Source: Chloroflexota bacterium
GTDB taxonomy: Bacteria > Chloroflexota > Anaerolineae > Aggregatilineales > UBA3940
Length of the DNA: 39,468 nucleotides
Reading direction: 5' to 3'
Assembly: GCA_010092885.1 (NCBI GenBank)
Contig: JAADYX010000046.1
Location: 1 to 39,468 of the forward strand
Shown here: positions 7,094 through 14,362 of the stretch, piece after piece
Layout of the letters: every line of letters starts with the position of its first letter
Position numbering within the stretch: position 1 is the first letter of the stretch
Notes under the pieces: generated by a model
Seen by the model: the letters and a program-made list of their open reading frames with translations, nothing else
Database searches by the model: none
Told to the model about the DNA's origin: nothing
Made by a program: the position numbers and the translations under genes

Positions 7094-8205
7094 CAGTTCC
7101 CCCAGGTGAAAACTGCCCCTTCGCTCTGCCCACTCACAACAGGCGAATCGGGCGTCGGTCCGTTGATAATGTCAACCCGCCACTGGTACGTCACACTTGC
7201 CCCTGTGCCGGGACGTAAATCCTCGGGTAGGCGCACGATGTTTGCCCGCGTGACCGCCTGGTAGACTTCCTCATCGCTTTCCGCCTCAACCACTGTCACG
7301 CGGTAATGCTGGCTGCCACTGAGGGGCAGCACCGGCAGCCACTGCAAGATCACGTCCTCGCTGCGGGCCACAGAGGTCCCATCCACAGGTACAGTCAGCA
7401 TCGGCGGGCTTAGCGTTGGGGTCGGGGTCGCGGTGGCGTCAGGCCCGCCGGTCGGGGTCAGTGTTGGTGTCGGGCTGACGAGAATGCGCACCAACACGAT
7501 CTGCCCCTCATTGATAAAATCGTTGAACAGATTGTTGTCTTCACGGATGACCTGCAGCGACGAATCATACTCGAAGGCAATCCCGGCCAGTGTTTCCCCC
7601 GTGCTGACCTCGTGCACCCAGTATTGGCCATCCGGCGATGTGCAGCGATTATCGAACGTGCAGCCGCGATACGCCTCAGGATTCTCCTGCGGGCTGCCGC
7701 GGTCCCCGTCTTGATCCGCCGGCGTCTGCTCACCGGCTTCTGTGGCAGGCACTGTGCCGCTGTCGGCTGCAGGCGTTGGGCCGGGCGTTGGGGTCTGCCG
7801 TGGGATAAGCAGCGTCTGCCCGGCGATCAACGCGTCCTCACTGGGCAGGTCGTTTAGGGCGAGCACCTCCGGCACGATGGCGGTATCCCGGTAACCAAAC
7901 AGCTGGATAATAAACAGCAGGGTCTCGCCCTCCTGCACCTGATACGAATAGGGTTCCAGAGTCGGCGTTGGCGAAGGGAGAGGCGTTTCAGTCGGCGGCC
8001 CGGCTGTTGTCGGTTCAGGTGTCGCCGTATCCGCTGGTGCCGCTGCTGTAGGGGTAGCCGTAGCAGCATCAGCTGCTCCCCCACCGGCATCGCGATTGAG
8101 CAGCACAACCAACCCAATGATCGAAGCAACCAGTAATATCAGACCGCCGCTGAGTACCAGAACATAGCGCCGGTCGAAGTTCTTAAAGTCGAATTCTACA
8201 CCCAT
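7093..8205 (-). CDS. Membrane-anchored protein with two LysM domains
   Basis: A 370-residue envelope protein. A short cytoplasmic stretch precedes one transmembrane helix (about residues 14-36). A Thr/Pro/Ala-rich linker follows, then LysM 1 (87-136: YQVQEGETLLFII to TLLIPR), another linker with two Cys near 181 and 187, LysM 2 (195-241: WVHEVSTGETLAGIA to IVLVRI), a Pro/Thr linker, and a C-terminal beta domain of fibronectin-III style (about 265-370). LysM domains bind GlcNAc-containing glycans, so the protein probably holds to peptidoglycan or a surface polymer. ATG at 8205 is chosen because further upstream extension would overlap the HD gene in another frame and lacks the natural anchor start. 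No strong ribosome-binding site is visible. Linkers of this composition are frequent in Chloroflexota. Confidence 0.85.
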   Translation of the reverse strand: MGVEFDFKNFDRRYVLVLSGGLILLVASIIGLVVLLNRDAGGGAADAATATPTAAAPADTATPEPTTAGPPTETPLPSPTPTLEPYSYQVQEGETLLFIIQLFGYRDTAIVPEVLALNDLPSEDALIAGQTLLIPRQTPTPGPTPAADSGTVPATEAGEQTPADQDGDRGSPQENPEAYRGCTFDNRCTSPDGQYWVHEVSTGETLAGIAFEYDSSLQVIREDNNLFNDFINEGQIVLVRILVSPTPTLTPTGGPDATATPTPTLSPPMLTVPVDGTSVARSEDVILQWLPVLPLSGSQHYRVTVVEAESDEEVYQAVTRANIVRLPEDLRPGTGASVTYQWRVDIINGPTPDSPVVSGQSEGAVFTWGN

Positions 8206-8248
8206 AGTGGCGGGAAGTATACCGCCGACCCCGGCTGCGGGCCCAACG

Positions 8249-8827
8249 TTAGTCCGCTGCCAGCCTGCCATCCAGACTGAGATCCGCTGCAATGCCCTGC
8301 ATGGCCTCCAAAACAAGGGGGACATGCTGCCCCCACAGATCAACGCCCAGATCCTCACACCCACGCTCGATGTCCTCGCGATGCACACCAGCTGCGAAGG
8401 ATTTGTCCTTCCACTTCTTCTTGACCGACTTCACTTTCACATCGGCGATGTTTTTGCTTGGCCGCACCAACGCAGTTGCACTGATCAGGCCGGTGAGTTC
8501 ATCTACGGCATAGAGTGCCCTGTCACGCAGGGTTTCACGCGGCACACCTGAGCGATCCGCGTGGCTGAGTATGGTGCGGATATCCTCGTCGCTCACACCG
8601 CGCTCACGCAGGATAGGCGCGCCCTTCATCGGATGCTCGTCCAGATTGGGGTGGATCTCCCAGTCAAAATCATGCAGCAGACCGACCAAACCCCAGCTCT
8701 CCTCGTCTTCACCATAATGCCGGGCATACGCGCGCATAGCGGCCTCAACCGCAAGCATATGGTTGATCAAGCTCTCGCTCTTGGTGAACTCCGTGACAAT
8801 CGCCAGAGCTTCTTCGCGGGTAGTCAT
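8249..8827 (-). CDS. HD domain phosphohydrolase-like protein
   Basis: A 192-residue cytoplasmic protein of the HDIG/HDOD-related HD superfamily. Metal ligands are visible: His in NHMLAVE near residue 22, the HD pair in GLLHDFDWE near 52-53, His in ILSHADRSG near 87, and Asp in YAVDELTGL near 108. These proteins hydrolyse phosphate esters, often nucleotides, but no substrate can be named. The compact HPMKGAPILRERGVSDEDI region is typical of small stand-alone HD proteins. The ATG overlaps the stop of the nucleotidyltransferase-like gene by 4 bp, and the LysM gene begins 43 bp downstream, so it lies in a four-gene operon. Confidence 0.88.
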   Translation of the reverse strand: MTTREEALAIVTEFTKSESLINHMLAVEAAMRAYARHYGEDEESWGLVGLLHDFDWEIHPNLDEHPMKGAPILRERGVSDEDIRTILSHADRSGVPRETLRDRALYAVDELTGLISATALVRPSKNIADVKVKSVKKKWKDKSFAAGVHREDIERGCEDLGVDLWGQHVPLVLEAMQGIAADLSLDGRLAAD

Positions 8828-9786
8828 AGACGATCGTCCTTGATCACTTGCTGGTCGATTTTCTGCCCGATGCCGACCCGCACGCCAAGCACAATGGCAT
8901 TGCTGACTCTGGCATTGGCGCCGATCTCCGAGCCGCTTTCCAGATAGACATTCGGGCCGAGCGTCACATTTTCCCGCACGGTCACCCCAGCATCGATGTA
9001 CACCGGGTCGATGATCTCCGCAGAGGTGGGCACATCGCTGAGCATGGCGGCCATAGGCAGGCTGCCCAGTGCGGCGATGTTCGCCGCCAGCAGATCCTCC
9101 GCGGTTTGCAGGCGCACCGGTTCAGGTGCCTCCATTGAACCAACCAACTGGTTGTCATCCACCATCATCTGGATCAGAGAAGAGAGGGCACGCCCACCAC
9201 TTTCCACAGCCACGGGCAGCTGGTCGAGATAGCCCAAAACGGCCGGTGTGAAGGCGAAGATCGGCAGTGCGGTAATATACCCCTGATGCCCACCAGAAGG
9301 CTGCTCAGACGCGAAGATCACATAACCGCGCGGGTCTAGCAGGACGCCCCCCACCTCCGCGATCTCATCGGGTGCGGGGTGCAGACTCAGCACACCGGCA
9401 TCCTCGGGATGGTTATCGAAATAGTGAAGCACCCGCCTGATGTGCTCGTCAGGCACAATGGCATCACAGGATGTGATCACAAAAGGGCCATCAATCACGC
9501 TGCGACAGGCAAACAGCGCCGCTGCTGTGCCGCGCTTGTGCCCTCGTGGCAGAAAGTTCAACTGTGCGTCCGGATGCCACTTTTCATGCAGCCATACGGC
9601 TACACCACCTTCGTCCTCCCCTACAACAACAGTAAACCGGCGAATGCCGGCCTGATAGTAGCCATCCATGATCCGCGCGATCATAGGTCTGCCAAGTATG
9701 GGGAGCATCGCTTTGGGTCGGGTACGCGTTAGGGCTTCCATGCTGCGTGATGGACTGGCGGCCATGATAATGGCGTGCTCGATCAT
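8824..9786 (-). CDS. Sugar-phosphate nucleotidyltransferase-like protein with degenerate signature motif
   Basis: A 320-residue two-domain protein: an N-terminal nucleotidyltransferase (GT-A-like) domain (about 1-235) and a C-terminal left-handed beta-helix stretch (YIDAGVTVRENVTLGPNVYLESGSEIGANARV). Relatives such as GlmU, RmlA and ManC make NDP-sugars. The family signature AAGxGTRLxPLT appears as AASPSRSMEALT at residues 9-20, losing both glycines and shifting the Arg. RPKAMLPILGRPM (Lys 25) and ITSCDAIVPDE are kept. The protein may be a divergent or inactive member. ATG at 9786 is preferred to ATG at 9795, because GGGAGG stands 9 bases before the former but directly abuts the latter. First gene of the operon with HD, LysM and CWC genes. 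Confidence 0.82.
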   Translation of the reverse strand: MIEHAIIMAASPSRSMEALTRTRPKAMLPILGRPMIARIMDGYYQAGIRRFTVVVGEDEGGVAVWLHEKWHPDAQLNFLPRGHKRGTAAALFACRSVIDGPFVITSCDAIVPDEHIRRVLHYFDNHPEDAGVLSLHPAPDEIAEVGGVLLDPRGYVIFASEQPSGGHQGYITALPIFAFTPAVLGYLDQLPVAVESGGRALSSLIQMMVDDNQLVGSMEAPEPVRLQTAEDLLAANIAALGSLPMAAMLSDVPTSAEIIDPVYIDAGVTVRENVTLGPNVYLESGSEIGANARVSNAIVLGVRVGIGQKIDQQVIKDDRL

Positions 9787-9825
9787 GCAGGGCATCCTCC
9801 CAGTAGGAAGCGGTGGGTGTTGGCT

Positions 9826-9831
9826 ATTCTA
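9826..9831 (-). promoter_or_regulatory. Extended -10 promoter for the nucleotidyltransferase operon
   Basis: TAGAAT on the minus strand is directly preceded by TGC, giving an extended -10 (TGnTAGAAT). The nearest -35-like sequence, TTGTGA, is 20 bp upstream, so the extended motif would have to carry promoter strength. The start of transcription would be about 35 bases before the preferred ATG. Confidence 0.4.
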
Positions 9832-9859
9832 GCATAGGATTATCTGATCCGTCACAAAG

Positions 9860-9889
9860 TTGACCGCATGCCAACCCACCACGTACTAT
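9860..9889 (+). promoter_or_regulatory. Promoter for the 9924-13933 gene group
   Basis: TTGACC (9860-9865, five of six) and TACTAT (9884-9889, four of six) are separated by 18 bp. AAAGGAG follows at 9908-9914, 9 bases before the ATG of the first gene. The promoter points away from the nucleotidyltransferase promoter, and both fit into a 137-bp spacer. Confidence 0.45.
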
Positions 9890-9923
9890 TAAAGAAGTCC
9901 ATTTTTCAAAGGAGTATTTAATC

Positions 9924-10304
9924 ATGGCGAAGAAAAAACGCAAAGAGCGCCCCGGATACATCTGGAACACGTACGGTGACTGGTGTGCCACGCTGGTTGA
10001 CGGCCACATCTGGGATCTGCGCGGCAACTGGATCGGCTGGATCGATGAGAACCGTGATGTCTACAAAGCGGATGGTGAGTGGATCGGGACGCTCAGCCGC
10101 GATATGCGCATCCTGCGCAAGCGCACCGCGCGCAGCCGTGCACTGCAAGAGCATATCCCGGAAACACCGCCCAAGCCCGAACTGCCTGCCCGCGCCACAC
10201 TGCCCCCTTCATTCGCGGAACTGACCTATTCAGAGATTGACGTGTTGGAAGAGGATCCACAAGCCTTCCAGCGTATCTCCGACTTGAAAAAGGATATGGA
10301 CTGA
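9924..10304 (+). CDS. Small basic protein with repeated aromatic beta motif (4-fold beta flower-like)
   Basis: A 126-residue protein without signal or membrane segment. A Lys/Arg-rich start (MAKKKRKERPG) is followed by four short repeats over residues 11-65: YIWNTYGDWCATLVDG, HIWDLRGNWIGWIDE, DVYKADGEWIGTLSR, then DMRILRKR. The Gly-aspartate/asparagine-Trp-Ile pattern repeated about every 14 residues is what I associate with the small 4-fold beta flower domain, in which four hairpins close a ring. The second half is Pro-rich and ends with an acidic segment. The ATG has a strong AAAGGAG. The stop is 6 bp before the ChlI-like ATPase gene, so the two are probably co-expressed. Function unknown; domain match moderately sure. 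Confidence 0.72.
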   Translation: MAKKKRKERPGYIWNTYGDWCATLVDGHIWDLRGNWIGWIDENRDVYKADGEWIGTLSRDMRILRKRTARSRALQEHIPETPPKPELPARATLPPSFAELTYSEIDVLEEDPQAFQRISDLKKDMD

Positions 10305-10310
10305 CCCCCT

Positions 10311-11528
10311 ATGGATGAGCAGCACGCCGCCGATGACGGCACGGAGATTCCGGAGCACCTGCGGGCTGGGGATGAGCAGCCGCGCAATTCGATGCTGCTT
10401 TCCCTGCTGCGCCAGCATTCTTCACGGCGCATCCTCGATATCCCCGAGGGAGATCTTGGTTTTGCAGAACAGATGCCGTATCCGTTTATGGCATTGGTCG
10501 GGCAGGTGGAAATGCGCACAGCGCTGCTGCTGGCCGTTGTCAACCCGAACGTGGGCGGTGTGCTGCTGATCGGACCGCGCGGCATCGGCAAGACGACTGC
10601 CGCCCGCGGCCTGAGCGATCTGCTGCCCTATGTCGAACAGGCGGCCTGCGACTTCGGCTGCCAGGTGGATGAACCCCGCCCAGAAGGGCAGCCCGGCTAC
10701 TGTGAACAGTGCGGTATGCGCCTGCGTGAGGGCAATCTGCCACCCGTAGCCATGGAACCAGTTCGCCTGATCGAACTGCCGCTTAATGCTCAACTCGGAG
10801 ATGTGGTTGGTGGCATCAATGAGCGCGTTGCGCTGGAACGCAGCGTGGTCCGGCTGGACCGGGGTATTCTCTCACGGGCTGACCAGAACATCCTCTACAT
10901 TGATGAGGTCAATCTGCTGCCCAACGTCATTATCGATGCCATTCTGGATGCGGCCGCCCAGGGGCAGTACACCGTCCGGCGGGGCGCGATGCGCGCAACC
11001 TACCGCTCGCGCTTCATCCTCATTGGCTCGATGAACCCGGAGGAGGGCAACCTGCGCCCGCAGATCCTCGACCGCTTTGGTCTGCGCTGTGTGGTCACTG
11101 GCCTCGTTGATCCCGAAGAGCGGCGCCTGGTCTATCAACTGGTCCGCCGCTATAAAGAGAACCGCCGCGGCTTTATCGATGCTTATACTGAGGATACCTT
11201 CCTGGCGCGTGAGGATGTGATCATCGCGCGTGAGATCCTGCCCGATGTGGCCCTCAGCGAGGATGCTCTGGACTTCGGCATGCAGCTGGTCGAATCGCTG
11301 CGGCTGCATTCTCACCGGGCTGAATTCTCGATGTTTGAGGCAGCGCGGGCCTACGCTGCCCTTGATGCGCGTGAGGAGGCCACCGTTGACGACGTGACCC
11401 TAGTTGCCCCGCTGGCCCTACGCATGCGCCAGAGTCCGTTTATCGACTCCTTCATTGATAATCAGGCGGAAGAAGACGCGCGTATTCAGGCCCTTATGGA
11501 GGAACTGCGCGGGGGTATAGATGAATGA
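10311..11528 (+). CDS. Magnesium-chelatase ChlI-like AAA+ ATPase
   Basis: A 405-residue AAA+ protein. Walker A GPRGIGKTT is at residues 88-96, Walker B ILYIDEVNLLP at 194-204, sensor-1 type GSMNPEEG at 239-246, and LDRFGL with an Arg finger near 253-258. The C-terminal lid domain ends around 390. It matches BchI/ChlI, the motor subunit of magnesium chelatase, and the related MoxR-type chaperone ATPases. An insert after Walker A carries C113, C117, C131 and C134, a possible zinc or Fe-S site. No ChlD or ChlH gene is near, and no photosynthesis gene appears in the window, so chlorophyll synthesis is not implied; remodelling of another partner is more likely. The stop overlaps the next gene by 8 bp. 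The true start could be a little downstream because no good ribosome-binding site precedes ATG 10311. Confidence 0.85.
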   Translation: MDEQHAADDGTEIPEHLRAGDEQPRNSMLLSLLRQHSSRRILDIPEGDLGFAEQMPYPFMALVGQVEMRTALLLAVVNPNVGGVLLIGPRGIGKTTAARGLSDLLPYVEQAACDFGCQVDEPRPEGQPGYCEQCGMRLREGNLPPVAMEPVRLIELPLNAQLGDVVGGINERVALERSVVRLDRGILSRADQNILYIDEVNLLPNVIIDAILDAAAQGQYTVRRGAMRATYRSRFILIGSMNPEEGNLRPQILDRFGLRCVVTGLVDPEERRLVYQLVRRYKENRRGFIDAYTEDTFLAREDVIIAREILPDVALSEDALDFGMQLVESLRLHSHRAEFSMFEAARAYAALDAREEATVDDVTLVAPLALRMRQSPFIDSFIDNQAEEDARIQALMEELRGGIDE

Positions 11529-12141
11529 CCGGCGGCTCGCCCTGCTGTTGGCTCTCGGTTTGGCCTGGGTGGGGATATGGGGTGCGTGGATCCCGCATCC
11601 GACGGCAAGCCTGGCCCAGAACGCCGTTGATCTGGCGGAGTGGTCCACCTTCCTGCTGGATGTGCGCAGCGGTGCGATTCCATTGGCTCCGGAGATACTG
11701 CGGCTGGCGGTCACACTCGCGATTGGGGCAGCAGCCGTCGGACTGCACGCCGTCCCTCAGATCGGGCTGCGATGGCTGCTGCGCATCCTGGCACTGGCTC
11801 CGGCCCTGGTGATGCTGCCGCCATATACCGCACTGCTTACGCCGTTCGCTGCAACCGGATACCGGATGCGGCTGATCGTCTCCGTGCTGGCATTCATTCT
11901 GGTGGCAGCCGCCCTCCTGCTAGACCAACTCCCCGATCGCCCCCGGCATCTGATCGCAGCCGGGCTGTCGATTGGGGCGATTGTCTGCGCGGTGGGCGCG
12001 TTTAATCTGCTGCGCGGGCCCTTCTCTGCGCATTACACAGACCCGATCCGTTTGGGGATCGGCGGCTGGCTTTTTATCCTCGGGTTAGCTGCCGCCGCCC
12101 TGCTGCTTGTGACCCCAGCACGAATGCCTGAAACATCATAG
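11521..12141 (+). CDS. Six-helix membrane protein of unknown function
   Basis: A 206-residue integral membrane protein with about six hydrophobic helices, starting at LALLLALGLAWVGIWGAWIP and ending at WLFILGLAAAALLLVTPA. Short charged loops and no recognised motif are seen. The gene overlaps the ChlI-like ATPase gene by 8 bp and lies 34 bp before the Ser/Thr kinase gene, so it is likely expressed with both. It could be a membrane partner for the kinase or ATPase, but only the gene order suggests this. Confidence 0.75.
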   Translation: MNDRRLALLLALGLAWVGIWGAWIPHPTASLAQNAVDLAEWSTFLLDVRSGAIPLAPEILRLAVTLAIGAAAVGLHAVPQIGLRWLLRILALAPALVMLPPYTALLTPFAATGYRMRLIVSVLAFILVAAALLLDQLPDRPRHLIAAGLSIGAIVCAVGAFNLLRGPFSAHYTDPIRLGIGGWLFILGLAAAALLLVTPARMPETS

Positions 12142-12175
12142 AATAGGGGCGCACTTACACAAGGAGATAGACTGC

Positions 12176-13933
12176 ATGGAAGGCACTACACTCGGCTCCT
12201 ATCAGATCGTCTCACAGATCGGCCTAGGTGGTATGGCGTCCGTTTACAAGGCCTACCAGCCCAGTATGGATCGCTACGTTGCGTTAAAAGTGCTGCCCAA
12301 CCATTATGCGCAGGATCCGCGCTTTGTGGAACGGTTCAACCGGGAGGCGAAGACCATCGCCCGGCTGGAGCACAAGCACATCCTCCCCGTTTATGATTTC
12401 GGCGAAGAGAACGGCACAACGTACCTTGTGATGCGCTATCTACCCGGCGGCACCCTGAAGGGTGTGCTCCAACGGGGGCAGCCCAACCTGAGCGACACCA
12501 CCCGCCTGCTGGAACAGGTTGCCGGCGCTCTGGATTACGCCCACCGGCATGGTGTAATCCACCGGGATGTGAAGCCCGCCAACATCATCATTGACAATGA
12601 GGGCGATGCCTACCTCACGGACTTCGGCATTGCCCGTGTGCTTGAAGGCACTACCCTTACCGAAGAGGGCATGACGATCGGCACGCCGGCGTATATGGCA
12701 CCCGAACAGAGCCTGGGGCAGCCCGTCGACGCGCGCAGCGATATCTATGCGTTGGGCATCGTAGCCTACGAGATGATCGTTGGCAAACCGCCTTATGAAG
12801 CCGACACTCCCATGGCCGTTGCGCTGGCCCACATCCATGAACCGCTGCCCACGCCCCAATCGATCAATCCGTCCGTCTCCGATGCTGTTCAGGCGGTGCT
12901 GCTTAAGACGCTGGCCAAGGATCCGGATGGCCGCTACCAGACAGCCGTCTCGATGTCGACAGCACTGTACACTGCGGTGAGCAGCAACCCAGCCTCCACA
13001 GCTGATCAGGGTGACACACTGCAATTGTTAGTGGCAGACGCGCAGACGACTCCCATCACATCAACCCGACCAGCTGACCCAGGCAATCCAGGTGAGGGTC
13101 GCCGCCTGCCACTGCCCTTAATCGCCGGTGGGGCGATCGGTGCCTTGGCAGTGGTCGCCATTGCGCTGCTCGTACTTACCGGCGTCTTGCTTCCAGATGA
13201 TGAGGGCGCTGCGGCAGCAGAACCCGTTGACACGCCGGTTGTGCAATCCGATGAACCGGCGGCGCAGGCAGGTGAAACGGCTGCGGAGGACCAACCTCCG
13301 GGCGAAGAAGAACCGACCGGCGCAACCATCCCCACGGCGGGTGAGTACGACAATTTCGAAGGCAGCGTGATCAATCGCTCGCTGTGGACGGATACCGAAG
13401 AGCCGGGCTGCGATTTTGATCAGGGCGAGGGCATCCTGCGCATTGAGGGCGGGCCGAACGATCAGTATGGGGCCTGCAACCTGGTACTGGCCTACAGTCC
13501 GGAGCTCAATGCCTTCACTGGGCTGGCCGCGGATATCAATCTACAGGGTGACTACACCGGTACAGAGCTCGGTTTTGCCCTGCGCGTTTATGCCCTATTG
13601 GAGGATGGCTCAGCTTTCAATGTGGACTGTGGCCTGGCAGCTACTACCCCAGGCGAGCCTGTGACGACCTTCCTCGGTGTGGCCGATGGCCGCATTGAAG
13701 GGGATCCATTGGTGGATTACGTCGCCGATGTTTTTGTTGAGCCTGACGCATGGACTACTATTCAGCTTGACCATCAGGCTGGAGAGAATCTGTTCACGTG
13801 CAGCATCAACGGCGAGACCATTGCGACCTATGACGCGATGGCTCTTGACGGAGCCATTACCCTGACGCTGAATAGTTGGCGCTCTGCCGAGTCGCAGGGC
13901 ACCATCCTTGTTGACAATATCAGTCTGCCATAA
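12176..13933 (+). CDS. PknB-type receptor Ser/Thr protein kinase with extracellular lectin-like domain
   Basis: A 585-residue membrane kinase. The kinase domain (about 8-270) has the Gly loop GLGGMASVYKA (16-26), Lys 38 in VALKVLP, catalytic HRDVKPANI with Asp 131, DFG at 149-151 and APEQ at 175-178, so it should be active. One transmembrane helix lies at about 313-339. A linker rich in Ala, Glu and Pro follows, then an outer domain (about 385-585) of beta-sandwich character with YDNFEGSVINRSLWTD and ILVDNISLP, like concanavalin/LamG or DUF1080-type folds. This layout suggests sensing of a glycan outside and phosphorylation inside. AAGGAGAT stands 8 bases before the ATG. The PASTA repeats of classical PknB are absent. 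Kinase role is firm; ligand is inferred. Confidence 0.92.
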   Translation: MEGTTLGSYQIVSQIGLGGMASVYKAYQPSMDRYVALKVLPNHYAQDPRFVERFNREAKTIARLEHKHILPVYDFGEENGTTYLVMRYLPGGTLKGVLQRGQPNLSDTTRLLEQVAGALDYAHRHGVIHRDVKPANIIIDNEGDAYLTDFGIARVLEGTTLTEEGMTIGTPAYMAPEQSLGQPVDARSDIYALGIVAYEMIVGKPPYEADTPMAVALAHIHEPLPTPQSINPSVSDAVQAVLLKTLAKDPDGRYQTAVSMSTALYTAVSSNPASTADQGDTLQLLVADAQTTPITSTRPADPGNPGEGRRLPLPLIAGGAIGALAVVAIALLVLTGVLLPDDEGAAAAEPVDTPVVQSDEPAAQAGETAAEDQPPGEEEPTGATIPTAGEYDNFEGSVINRSLWTDTEEPGCDFDQGEGILRIEGGPNDQYGACNLVLAYSPELNAFTGLAADINLQGDYTGTELGFALRVYALLEDGSAFNVDCGLAATTPGEPVTTFLGVADGRIEGDPLVDYVADVFVEPDAWTTIQLDHQAGENLFTCSINGETIATYDAMALDGAITLTLNSWRSAESQGTILVDNISLP

Positions 13934-13939
13934 ACGGGA

Positions 13940-13982
13940 GTGGGGCGCCCCCGCGCCCCACGTCTACTGTGGGTGGCCACAG
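13940..13982. terminator. Two tandem hairpins between convergent genes
   Basis: GTGGGGCG (13940-13947) pairs with CGCCCCAC (13954-13961) over a 6-base loop. CTGTGG (13967-13972) pairs with CCACAG (13977-13982) over a 4-base loop. They fill the 54-bp gap between the convergent kinase and acyl carrier protein genes. No U-rich tract follows on either strand, so they may stop transcription weakly or only shape mRNA ends. Confidence 0.4.
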
Positions 13983-13987
13983 AGTGC

Positions 13988-14233
13988 CTAGCTGCTGGAC
14001 AACATCTGCTCGTTGATGTAGTCCACGGCCTGACCGACTGTCTCGATCTTCTGGGCCTCTTCATCGGCGATCTCACCGCCGAACTCGGATTCGAATTCCA
14101 TGATCAGCTCAACCAGATCGAGCGAGTCGGCTTCCAGATCCTCGCGGAATCGCGCGTCACGCGTGACTTTGTCCTCATCGACACCCAGCAGTTCCACGAT
14201 GATATCGCGGACCTTTGCCTCTGTATCAGCCAT
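13988..14233 (-). CDS. acpP: Acyl carrier protein
   Basis: An 81-residue acidic protein that carries growing acyl chains as thioesters on 4'-phosphopantetheine in fatty acid synthesis. The modification site is Ser in [10 protein letters not shown], preceded by the typical [20 protein letters not shown] and followed by [19 protein letters not shown] and [11 protein letters not shown]. The start is ATG 14233 with GGAGG 5 bases upstream; longer upstream frames are not needed. It is divergent from fni and faces the kinase gene. No other fatty acid synthesis gene is in the window, so this is a stand-alone locus. Identity is very secure. Confidence 0.96.
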   Translation of the reverse strand: MADTEAKVRDIIVELLGVDEDKVTRDARFREDLEADSLDLVELIMEFESEFGGEIADEEAQKIETVGQAVDYINEQMLSSS

Positions 14234-14279
14234 AACGTCCTCCAGCATCTGTATCAGCAAAATAAAGAAGGTGAGCAGG

Positions 14280-14327
14280 TATTCTAGCGTGTGAGTGCTC
14301 ATCGGACACACTCTGCGATACACTCAC
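14280..14327. promoter_or_regulatory. Shared acpP-fni spacer: -10-like box and inverted repeat
   Basis: On the minus strand TAGAAT (14281-14286) is a likely -10 for acpP. Just upstream of it lies an inverted repeat, GTGAGTG (14291-14297) and CACTCAC (14321-14327), with a 23-base spacer, which may be an operator for one or both genes. The fni-side promoter is not clear by eye. The rest of the 129-bp spacer shows nothing else. Confidence 0.3.
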
Positions 14328-14362
14328 CCTATGCACACTCCATTAATAGGGAACACGACGCC

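Noticed and set aside
8206-8388. Longer N-terminus for the LysM protein
   Set aside because: Would overlap the HD gene by 140 bp in another frame, and the natural anchor start MGVEFDF at 8205 is better.
10311-11528. Evidence for chlorophyll synthesis from the ChlI-like gene
   Set aside because: No ChlD, ChlH or other photosynthesis gene in the window; ChlI-like ATPases are widespread in non-phototrophs.
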